From Accumulibacter appositus (GTDB lineage Bacteria > Pseudomonadota > Gammaproteobacteria > Burkholderiales > Rhodocyclaceae), in NCBI RefSeq assembly GCF_035440685.1, contig NZ_DAORMW010000030.1: DNA of 64,000 nucleotides. One strand, 5' to 3'. A program made the translations under genes and the position numbers. The notes under the pieces are model-generated. The model had not been told where the DNA came from. It did no database searches and was given only the letters and a program-made list of their open reading frames with translations. Shown here piece by piece: positions 35,111 to 42,813 of the stretch; position 1 is the stretch's first letter, and the number at the start of each line of letters is the position of its first letter.

Positions 35111-36355
35111 CTACTCGGGAGCCAGAATCTTGCCGTCGGTGCTGAACTGATAGTCGCGGAAGATGTGCTCGGCGTTGAGCAGCTGGTAGCTGCCGTCGGG
35201 CAGGCGGCGGGAGGTATCCTTGAGGCGATAGGTGTAGTGACCACAGGTCCAGCAATCGAAGTTGCGCATCTGCGTGCAAAGACAGGTCTTGTCCCTGACC
35301 GCTATTCGCTTGACGCCCGGATTCGCCTCGACCTCGCGGTTATAGGCGTTGATGTACGAACAGTTGCCAGTGCTGTCGAGAAGGTAGCCGTAAGCCTCGC
35401 AATTCGGCCGAATACCATCGCCGATCGCCGGGCTGTTGCTGAGCATGCGCATCGGATAGCCGGTCGGCGAAATCTGGTTGACTTCGATCTGCTCTTCACT
35501 GGCTTCGAAATAGCGCTGCTTGACATCCTCCGGAAGACCGCATTCCCGAGAGACGGTAAAGCGCGTCGCCACCTGCACGGCGGCCGCTCCCTGCTCGAGA
35601 AACGACACCGCGTCGCTGCCGGTGAAGATGCCGCCGGCCGGAATCACCGGAATGTTCAGCTGCTCGGCCTGCAGGTAACGATGAATCTCGGCGAAGATGG
35701 TCGCCAGATCGTAGTCTGCCCAGTCCATGCCGAAACCCAGGTGGCCACCCGCCAGCGGCCCTTCGACCACCACATAGTCAGGCAGGCGCTTGCAACGTGC
35801 CGTCTTGCGCAGAAAGAGCTGTAGCGCGCGCAGCGACGAGACGATGATCCCCAGCTTGGCGTCGCGGAAACGCGGATGATCCTCGATCAGCGCGAAGGAG
35901 CCGAGATGCAGTCCGGCGGCCAGGGTGATGCCGTCGGCGCCGGCGTCCAAAGCGCCTTGCATACGCACGCGCAGGGTTTCCCGCGGCGAGTTCATGGTCA
36001 GCTTTTCCATGCAGTTGACGAAGATCAGGCCTTCGCCCCGCTTCGCCTCCATGGTCTTGCCGACGTGCATTCGGGTCGCCTCGGCGAGCTGGTCGAGATC
36101 GAAACGGACGACCGACTTGTCGGAATTGGCGACGTTGAATTTGTACTGCTTGAGTTTGTCCTTGACGAACTTGGCGTTGAAGCGTCGATCGGCAACGGTA
36201 TTCACCATCGCATCGGAAATATGTCCCACCCCACCCAGGCGAGCCGCTTCAAGCGCCAGCTCGGCCGTCGAAATGTCGACCCCCATGCCGCCGATCATGA
36301 TCGGCACCAGTTCCTTGTCGCCAAACTTCAGACGGAAATCATCAACGCACTTCAT
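35111..36355 (-). CDS. nitronate monooxygenase family flavoprotein (2-nitropropane dioxygenase-like)
   Basis: The 414-residue FMN-dependent TIM-barrel protein has MIGGMGVDIST at the start, AGADGITLAAG, VVVEGPLAGGHLGFG, IPVIPAGGIFTGSDAVSFLE and QVATRFTVSREC. These are the flavin- and substrate-binding segments of the family. Family members oxidise propionate 3-nitronate or similar nitronates, though many are uncharacterised. The C-terminus is unusual, with extra cysteines in CLCTQMRNFDCWTCGHY, possibly a metal site. The start at 36355 has GGGAAGGA 5 bases upstream; the long upstream open frame lacks domain sequence. Confidence 0.8.
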   Translation of the reverse strand: MKCVDDFRLKFGDKELVPIMIGGMGVDISTAELALEAARLGGVGHISDAMVNTVADRRFNAKFVKDKLKQYKFNVANSDKSVVRFDLDQLAEATRMHVGKTMEAKRGEGLIFVNCMEKLTMNSPRETLRVRMQGALDAGADGITLAAGLHLGSFALIEDHPRFRDAKLGIIVSSLRALQLFLRKTARCKRLPDYVVVEGPLAGGHLGFGMDWADYDLATIFAEIHRYLQAEQLNIPVIPAGGIFTGSDAVSFLEQGAAAVQVATRFTVSRECGLPEDVKQRYFEASEEQIEVNQISPTGYPMRMLSNSPAIGDGIRPNCEAYGYLLDSTGNCSYINAYNREVEANPGVKRIAVRDKTCLCTQMRNFDCWTCGHYTYRLKDTSRRLPDGSYQLLNAEHIFRDYQFSTDGKILAPE

Positions 36356-36605
36356 GCATGTCCTTCCCAACTCGGCCCAGCGTCCTCGGCCTGCCCGACA
36401 GGTGATCACAGCCGCTTCCACGAACTCGTCATTATCGCTCATCCAGGCCCGCCATGGCTTGCTGGATGCAAGGAAATCGCAATCCGCCGGCACTCTGCGA
36501 AACGAATTGGCAGCAGGCGGCAGAGGAGGAGCCGCAGCGAAGCGGCAGCCAAACAATCGCGCGTGTATCATGCCCACTCCCGGAGACGCCAAACGGAGCC
36601 TCGCC

Positions 36606-37265
36606 ATGTCCGACTGCAGCAGCCACGATCAGGCAATCCCGCTCGCCACCGACATCGGTATCGCGCGCCAGGGCACTTTCGACGCCGCCGCTTTCGAGCG
36701 CGCCATCGCCGATCTGCTCGGCGCCTGCGGCCTTGACGCCGCTGGCCCGCACATGGGCCGAACCCCGCAGCGCGTGCGCGAACTCTGGCAGCGCCGCCTG
36801 CTCGGCGGTTACGACCTCGACCCGGCGGAAGCGCTCGGCGAAGGCTTTGCCGATCCGCGTGGCGACATGGTCGTGGTGCGCGGTATCGCCGTGCACGGCG
36901 TCTGTCCGCACCATCTGGTCCCCTTTCGCGGTCTGGCGCACGTCGCCTACCTGCCCGGCGGCCGGCTGCACGGCTTTGGTCGCATTGCCCGCCTGGTCGA
37001 CGCCATTGGCCACCGCTTCACCTATCAGGAATGGATGACTCGCGACATCGCCGAAGCCCTGATGCGGCACGGCAAGGCGCGCGGCGCCGCCTGTGTCGTC
37101 GAAGCCGAACAGCTGTGCCTGCTGCTCGGCGAAGATCGGCGCGGTGACGAACGGGTGATCACCCAGGCGTTCACCGGCGAGTTCCAACACTCCGAACACT
37201 CAGAACACGCCGCGCAGGCGCGCAACGAATTCCTGCGCGCTATCGCCAGCGGCCGCCGCGAGTAA
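36606..37265 (+). CDS. GTP cyclohydrolase I (FolE)-family protein, divergent active site
   Basis: The 219-residue product aligns along the FolE fold: MGRTPQRVRELW, the zinc motif GVCPHHLVPF (Cys100, His103), YLPGGRLHGFGRIARLVD, and Cys171 in EAEQLCLLL. FolE makes 7,8-dihydroneopterin triphosphate from GTP. Compared with the E. coli enzyme as I remember it, the zinc ligands are kept but several residues differ. The Ser-Lys pair is Gly125-Arg126, the His two before the last Cys is Gln169, and the following Arg is Gly175. It may be a FolE subgroup or a paralogue with another role. Start: ATG at 36606 opens the conserved region. It is divergent from the nitronate monooxygenase gene. Confidence 0.75.
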   Translation: MSDCSSHDQAIPLATDIGIARQGTFDAAAFERAIADLLGACGLDAAGPHMGRTPQRVRELWQRRLLGGYDLDPAEALGEGFADPRGDMVVVRGIAVHGVCPHHLVPFRGLAHVAYLPGGRLHGFGRIARLVDAIGHRFTYQEWMTRDIAEALMRHGKARGAACVVEAEQLCLLLGEDRRGDERVITQAFTGEFQHSEHSEHAAQARNEFLRAIASGRRE

Positions 37266-37574
37266 GGAAACGCGAACGCCAGCGCAGCTGTCCAGCGTCG
37301 TCGCGACCTGTCACCGCCGATGGTGCCGACGACACAAGAGGCTGCCATGGCGCCATTGCCGATTGCGGTGCCGACGCCATCATCAACACCTTCACCGATC
37401 CGGGCATCCAGTAATCCAGGTGGACAACTTGCACCTGCGCCATGAAGCAGGACGGGAACAAGGGCGTTCGCGCAGAAACCCTTGGAAATTGCCCTGTTGC
37501 TGTTAGAAGATGCTGATAGTGCACCAACACCCCCGTCAACTACAATTGATTGTCAGCCAAGCTATTCCAAATCG
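37266..37574 (+). other. 309-base non-coding stretch before the TIR/MoxR operon
   Basis: No convincing gene is seen. The last ~110 bases are noticeably more AT-rich than the flanks and probably contain the operon's promoter, but I cannot point to a clear -35/-10 pair. A plus-strand frame ending near 37412 (around DAIINTFTDPGIQ) may be a remnant of something, without recognisable family. Confidence 0.4.
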
Positions 37575-38990
37575 ATGGCAAAAGCGAATATCAAACAGAT
37601 CGCCGGGCGAAGAATATTCGTTTCATACTGTCACGCCGACTACTCTGCCGCCTGCAGACTGAACGAAGTTCTCGAGGCAATGTGTCGGCGGCTAGGGGAC
37701 TCGGCGGTGTTCCTCGATTGCAAAGGGGACAATCGGCTGATGGCCGGAGACGAATGGAAGGCCAAGATCATGGCCGCGGTTAATTCTGCCAACGTTTTTG
37801 TCATCCTGATGAGCACGTCTTTTCATGCTTCACCGTTTTGCCGTGACGTCGAATTGAAGCGCATGCTGGAACGTCGGAGGCTCGAGCCACATGTAAAAGT
37901 GATCGGGATCGCGCTGCACAAGGTCAATCTGAAGGACTTCTCGGTGGAGGTTGACGGCCAGGCGGTCGCATTGGAGGAGTTACAGTGTCTCCCGCAAGAG
38001 TTAACTACGACGGCAGCGGGTCAACGGCCGGGCTTGAAACCAATCAACCGCTGGCGCTTCGCCAGCGACGCTTGGGTCACGGTCGGCGAGCAGATCGAAG
38101 AGACCCTTCTCGCCGACAACCACCCGGTTTTTTCTGCACGCGAGACTATGCAGCTTATCGAACCCGCGCTTTCCGCCCCCAAGCCCATTGCCATCCAAGC
38201 CAGCCATCTTCCTTACCTTTGCGACCGGGGCGAACAGCACGACGCGCTGATCGCCACGCTGCTGGCATGGCGCAAGACGAACTTCGTTCGTCCGCTCGTG
38301 CTGGTAACCGAAGGACGTACCGACGACTGTCTGGGCAAGTGGGTGGAGCGCATGGGACGGCAAGAGATCGTCAAGTCTCTGGGCTTCGAGGAAATGGGCC
38401 TGTCGTTCGGCCATTTCAAGCCCTTTCGGTGGCCGGCAGCGACAGCCGGCTTATCCTCCGTCGAGCAGGCGCGGCAGCGCTTCGTTCGCCAGCTGGCCGA
38501 TGTGCTTTGTCCGCATCCGCTGGCGTCGGAGGAGGAGGCGTTCGAGGCACATCTCACCCGTGCGCATCCCACCATGCTGTGGGTCGACTGTTCCGATACT
38601 TGCCAGGCGGAACACGCACACTGCTCGCTTGAAGGGTTACTGGCCGTTTTGAGCGCCTGTCCGTCGCTGGGCCAGAGAACAATGCTCGTAGTCGCAATCA
38701 ACCTTATTCGCGAAGCCGCTGCACCGGCAGATGCCCGCGCGCGGCTGGCGACGGAGTTTCAGTCCGTGATCGATCAGGCCGTTGCAACGGGGGGCGTCCA
38801 GGCGGCAATGCTCGGTTCACTGCCCGAGTTGGTCGAACCCGACATCAGCTACTGGTCGTTTCACGATGATGTAAACGGCAAGCTGGTCGACGACATCGAA
38901 ATGCTTACCAAGGCGCTACCCACCGGCCGCAGTTCCTGGCCCATGCGTACCTTTGCCGAAGTCGCACGCCAGTGGTTCCATCACCACTAA
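37575..38990 (+). CDS. TIR domain plus inactive-STAND-like (iSTAND) protein
   Basis: The 471-residue product starts with a TIR domain (about 10-175). It has RRIFVSYCHADYSAA, the BB-loop region DNRLMAGDEWKAKI, VFVILMSTSF, and SPFCRDVELKRML, in which Glu93 is the likely catalytic NADase residue. Residues about 212-470 begin with LPYLCDRGEQHDAL and PLVLVTEGRTDDCLGKWVERM. This is the pattern of the iSTAND domain, a P-loop-fold domain that has lost Walker A and occurs in predicted conflict systems. The later TMLVVAINLI matches the last strand. A 'recruit-and-kill' role, with the iSTAND part sensing and the TIR part consuming NAD+, is inference. It is the first gene of a four-gene operon, 25 bases before the AAA+ gene. 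Start: ATG at 37575; an upstream frame from 37482 adds no domain. Confidence 0.8.
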   Translation: MAKANIKQIAGRRIFVSYCHADYSAACRLNEVLEAMCRRLGDSAVFLDCKGDNRLMAGDEWKAKIMAAVNSANVFVILMSTSFHASPFCRDVELKRMLERRRLEPHVKVIGIALHKVNLKDFSVEVDGQAVALEELQCLPQELTTTAAGQRPGLKPINRWRFASDAWVTVGEQIEETLLADNHPVFSARETMQLIEPALSAPKPIAIQASHLPYLCDRGEQHDALIATLLAWRKTNFVRPLVLVTEGRTDDCLGKWVERMGRQEIVKSLGFEEMGLSFGHFKPFRWPAATAGLSSVEQARQRFVRQLADVLCPHPLASEEEAFEAHLTRAHPTMLWVDCSDTCQAEHAHCSLEGLLAVLSACPSLGQRTMLVVAINLIREAAAPADARARLATEFQSVIDQAVATGGVQAAMLGSLPELVEPDISYWSFHDDVNGKLVDDIEMLTKALPTGRSSWPMRTFAEVARQWFHHH

Positions 38991-39015
38991 GCCAATCAAC
39001 AAGGAGTAACCGCCG

Positions 39016-40023
39016 ATGTCATGCAACTGGTTTCAAGGTCGGCCAGACGTCATGGCGCCGGCACAGCCTGTCGAAATCGAGTCCATTGATCGCGACCGTT
39101 TCTTCGGCCCGGAGAACTACGAGGCGGAGGATGGCCTACGCGATGCCGTCAATGCCGCCCTGCTGCTCGACCAACCGCTGCTGCTCACCGGCGAGCCGGG
39201 CACCGGAAAGACGCAGTTGGCCGAGAAGCTGGCGCTTGAACTCGCGTTCCCGCTCTTCAAGTTCGAGACGAAGTCCACCAGCGTTGCGCAGGATCTGTTC
39301 TACACCTTCGACCATGTGGGGCGCTTTCAAACCGCACAGGTCAGCAAGGACGCAGCCGCCCTGCATGCATCGAACTTCATCGACTTCGGCGCGCTCGGCA
39401 AGGCCGTTGTGCAAAGTCTTCAGGCCGCCGAGGCAAGAGCGCTTTTTCCGGCCGGCAATCTCCCCGCTTGGTATAGCGGTCCCGGCCGTGCCGTCGTGCT
39501 GATCGACGAAATCGACAAGGCCCCGAGCGATCTACCCAACGACGCGCTCAACGAAATCGAGCGCCATTACTTCCGCATACGCGAGCTGCAAGGGGGGCTT
39601 GAGGTCAAGGCTGCCGCCCGGCAGCGGCCGGTGCTTGTCATCACCAGCAACTCGGAAAAGCAGCTGCCCGATGCCTTCCTGCGCCGCTGCATCTTCTACC
39701 ACCTGCAGCCGATCGGCCACGAGCGCTTGCGCCGGATTGCGCTGCGCCGGTTGGCGGCCCTGCAGGTGCAGTCCGGCCCGCTGCTTGAAGACGCACTGCA
39801 ACTGTTCTTCGATCTGCGCAAGCCCGAATACGACCTGCGCAAGCGGCCTTCAACCGCTGAATTCCTGAGCTTCGTTGCCGCCTTGTCGCGCGAGCCCGGG
39901 GCTTTACCGGAGCAAGCGCTGCAGCCGGCGCACGCCCGGCGGGTGCTGGCAACGCTGGTCAAGGCACCCGAAGACCAGACGGTCGCCGCGCGCCATTCGA
40001 TGATTGCCGCAGCCTCGCGCTGA
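39016..40023 (+). CDS. MoxR-type AAA+ ATPase
   Basis: The 335-residue single-AAA protein has Walker A GEPGTGKTQ (59-67), Walker B VLIDEID (161-167), sensor 1 in LVITSN (207-212), and arginine-finger-type residues at FLRRC (221-225). A C-terminal lid follows. The wording of these motifs fits the MoxR branch. MoxR ATPases act as chaperones that remodel a partner, usually a vWA-domain protein encoded next door. Here the next gene, 6 bases on, encodes a membrane protein with a vWA-like segment. In predicted conflict systems such ATPases gate effector activation. RBS: AAGGAG 8 bases before the ATG. Confidence 0.88.
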   Translation: MSCNWFQGRPDVMAPAQPVEIESIDRDRFFGPENYEAEDGLRDAVNAALLLDQPLLLTGEPGTGKTQLAEKLALELAFPLFKFETKSTSVAQDLFYTFDHVGRFQTAQVSKDAAALHASNFIDFGALGKAVVQSLQAAEARALFPAGNLPAWYSGPGRAVVLIDEIDKAPSDLPNDALNEIERHYFRIRELQGGLEVKAAARQRPVLVITSNSEKQLPDAFLRRCIFYHLQPIGHERLRRIALRRLAALQVQSGPLLEDALQLFFDLRKPEYDLRKRPSTAEFLSFVAALSREPGALPEQALQPAHARRVLATLVKAPEDQTVAARHSMIAAASR

Positions 40024-40029
40024 TCGGCG

Positions 40030-42813
40030 ATGCAATCCGTCGCGCCGGACTGGCTCGATCCCCTGCGCGAGCAATTGCTGCCCGAGCTGCACGCGGCAGG
40101 GCTGGATCTCGACCTTCGCTCACGGCTCAACATCGAAGCGTGGATCGACGCCGCCCACGATCGCCGGCTCCTCAGCGACGACCCGCGTTGCGCGCAGGGC
40201 GCGCTGCGTGCCATGGTCAGCAAGAGCGCACGCGACCAGCAACTGTTCGATCAGGTGTTTGATGCTTGGCGACAGCGCTGGGAGCACGGTGTCGAATTGC
40301 TGGGTAGCACAAATGCCGCCGAGCCCTCGCCGGCGAAGCCGCCCTCTGATCAGCCGGGTGGGGCCTCGCCGCTACGCTTGTCTCTGCGATTTTGGCTGAC
40401 ATTGTTCCTCGTGTTCGCCGTGTCAGGGCTCGCGGTCGATTATGCATACAAGAACTGGCCGACACCTCAACCCCAGGGCCAGCCCCAGGTCGTCCAAGCC
40501 GAAAAACCGCCGCCTGCCCCCGAAACGGCCATCGATGTGCCTACTTTCACGAATATCAAGTCGGTCGCCGGCCAGATGGAAGTCCAGGCTTCGCCCTGGT
40601 TGTTCGGCGCGCATCCGGCGGTCTATGCGGCTTTGATCCTGGCGCTCGCTTCGGCCGGCTTGTTTGTCCGGCGCACCCGCAAGGCGCAGATCGCGCGCAT
40701 CACCACGGGCGAACACCTGCGCGAGCAGCAGGTGTTCGCCCGCCAGCTTCTCCCTGTTTCCGGCGAACGACGTGCCGCCCTGCGGGTCGCGGCACGCCGC
40801 CTGCGCAAGCCGCGGCCGACCGAGCGCCGACACCTCGACATCGATGCCAGCACGCGCGCCACGGCATCACGAGGCGGCGTGTTCACCCCGGTGCATCGCC
40901 AGACCACAGCCATGCCCGAATACCTGTTACTCGTCGATCGCGCTGGCCGCAACGACCAGCAAGCGCACTGGGCAGCCGAAATGGCGCGCGACCTCGCCGC
41001 TGAAGGCGTCACGCTTGCCTTGTACGAGTTCGACCGCGACCCGCGCTGGGTGGCGCCGCTGCACACTCATCACCGCATGGGTTTGGGCGCGATGCAGACG
41101 TTTCTGCCCCTGGCTTTTCTCGGCGCCCGGCATGCCGGCCAAGGTCTGATCGTGCTGGGCGATGGCCACAGCTTCATCGAACCGGCCTCCGGCGAACTGC
41201 ACGACTGGCTGCCAGGCGCGCTGGCGCCGTGGCCGCGGCGGGTGCTGATGACGCCGCGGCCGCCCACGAGTTGGGGTCTTGCCGAAGACATCATCGCCGG
41301 CGAAGGCCAGCCGGCGCATGTAGACAGCTTCCTCGTGCTGCCGGCGCAGATCGAAATGCTGTCGGCGGCAGCGCGCTGGTTCGATGAGCGCAAGGTTCCG
41401 GAAGTCGACCTGCTGCCTGGCGCACCGGCGCAGCTGCCCGCGATGCTCGAGGACGACATCGGCCGCTGGGTCGGTCGCGAAGCGCCGGCCACGACCGAGC
41501 TGGTCGCGCTCGTTGAACAACTGCGCAGCTTCCTCGGCCCGACGGCCTACACCTGGCTGGCGGCCAGCGCGGCCTACCCCTATCTGTCCGCCGATCTTAC
41601 GGCTTACCTCGCCCACCAGCTCAGCGAGGCGCCGCCATCCGCTGCCAGGAGCGGCGCCGCATCGTCGGATGCGCGTCTGCTCGAAGCGCGCCTGGTCGGC
41701 ATCGCGCAACTTCCCTGGTGCCGCCTGGGGCTGATGCCCGATTGGCTCCGTCGCGCGCTGTTCCTGAGTCTCGCGCCGGCGACACGTGAGCGGGTGCGGG
41801 CGGTGCTCGCCAGGCTGTTCCGCGCCGCCGGCCAGGACGACATCGCCCTCGGCGTATCGCTGGGCGCCGTCGCCAGCGGCGGACCCGCGCCAACGCGACG
41901 ACAGGCGCATTCCCTGCTGCGCAGTTTCGCCCGCCGCATCGGTCTCGCCGGCGTGGTCGCCAACGAGCCGCCCGACAGCCCCTTGCGCGACGTGATCTAC
42001 CTCGGCGTCCTGCGCGGCGACTTCGACGCCGAGCTCACCCTCGACGCCGGGGAAGACTTCGCCCGCGCAGTGCGTTCCGAGACGGGCCCGCGGCTGACCC
42101 GCAACCCCTTGCGCTGGCTGGCGGTTCTCGTCGTCGCGGAGCTCTACCCGGTGATCTGGCTGAAATGGTGGGCCAGTGGACCGCTGCCCCGCGCGGTGAC
42201 AGGGCTGGGCCGGGGATTCGTGCACGCGTGGCGATCGGCCTATGCCGACGTCGAAGGATTCTACGCCGTCATTGGCAAATGGTTCGTGCGCGTTGGCACA
42301 CGCCTGTTTGGCGCGGAACCGGTCGCGCCGCCGGCCGAACAACACGGTGCGCCGCCAAGCGAGCAATCCGGCGCGCTGGTCTACCTGAGCTACCGTCGAA
42401 ACGAGGCCGCTTCTGCCGCGCGTGCCTTACGCGAGCGGCTGGTGGAAAAGCTCGGTTATGCCAGCGTCTGGGACGACCGTGAAGTGAGTGTCGGTGCCAG
42501 CTGGCAGGACGAGATGCAGCGTGCGCTGGATCGTTGCAAGATCCTCGTCGTATTGATTAGCAGCAATCCGTTTGCTGATGATTCGACCTGGCAGGTCGGG
42601 GAGATCGCGCACGCCCTCGCAGCAGGCAAGCCGATCATTCCGGTGCTGCTCGACGGCGCCACGCTGCCGGGCTCGGCCGCTCTTCCGCCCTCGATTCGCC
42701 AGTTGAACAAATACCACGCGTTTCCCTTGCACGCCGATCGTCTCGACGCCGACCTCGACCGCCTGACCGATGCCATCGTCCGCTCCGTGGGCGAAAGGAC
42801 GAACGCCAAGTGA
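40030..42813 (+). CDS. membrane protein with vWA-like segment and C-terminal TIR domain
   Basis: The 927-residue protein is the largest of the operon. Residues 1-95 are a helical domain without known relatives. Hydrophobic helices lie at about 119-140 and 194-214. Residues ~295-410 (PEYLLLVDRAGRNDQQAHWAAEMARD, LIVLGDGHSF, RRVLMTPRP) have the strand-helix rhythm of a vWA domain, but the DxSxS metal site is replaced by DRAGRND. Residues ~450-690 are helical and unassigned. A possible third membrane segment lies near 695-712. Residues 781-925 are a TIR domain (ALVYLSYRRN, DDREVSVGASWQDEM, LVVLISSN, STWQVGEIAHAL). Glu858, four residues after Trp854, fits the catalytic Glu. It probably partners the MoxR ATPase encoded just upstream. 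Function is inferred. Confidence 0.75.
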   Translation: MQSVAPDWLDPLREQLLPELHAAGLDLDLRSRLNIEAWIDAAHDRRLLSDDPRCAQGALRAMVSKSARDQQLFDQVFDAWRQRWEHGVELLGSTNAAEPSPAKPPSDQPGGASPLRLSLRFWLTLFLVFAVSGLAVDYAYKNWPTPQPQGQPQVVQAEKPPPAPETAIDVPTFTNIKSVAGQMEVQASPWLFGAHPAVYAALILALASAGLFVRRTRKAQIARITTGEHLREQQVFARQLLPVSGERRAALRVAARRLRKPRPTERRHLDIDASTRATASRGGVFTPVHRQTTAMPEYLLLVDRAGRNDQQAHWAAEMARDLAAEGVTLALYEFDRDPRWVAPLHTHHRMGLGAMQTFLPLAFLGARHAGQGLIVLGDGHSFIEPASGELHDWLPGALAPWPRRVLMTPRPPTSWGLAEDIIAGEGQPAHVDSFLVLPAQIEMLSAAARWFDERKVPEVDLLPGAPAQLPAMLEDDIGRWVGREAPATTELVALVEQLRSFLGPTAYTWLAASAAYPYLSADLTAYLAHQLSEAPPSAARSGAASSDARLLEARLVGIAQLPWCRLGLMPDWLRRALFLSLAPATRERVRAVLARLFRAAGQDDIALGVSLGAVASGGPAPTRRQAHSLLRSFARRIGLAGVVANEPPDSPLRDVIYLGVLRGDFDAELTLDAGEDFARAVRSETGPRLTRNPLRWLAVLVVAELYPVIWLKWWASGPLPRAVTGLGRGFVHAWRSAYADVEGFYAVIGKWFVRVGTRLFGAEPVAPPAEQHGAPPSEQSGALVYLSYRRNEAASAARALRERLVEKLGYASVWDDREVSVGASWQDEMQRALDRCKILVVLISSNPFADDSTWQVGEIAHALAAGKPIIPVLLDGATLPGSAALPPSIRQLNKYHAFPLHADRLDADLDRLTDAIVRSVGERTNAK

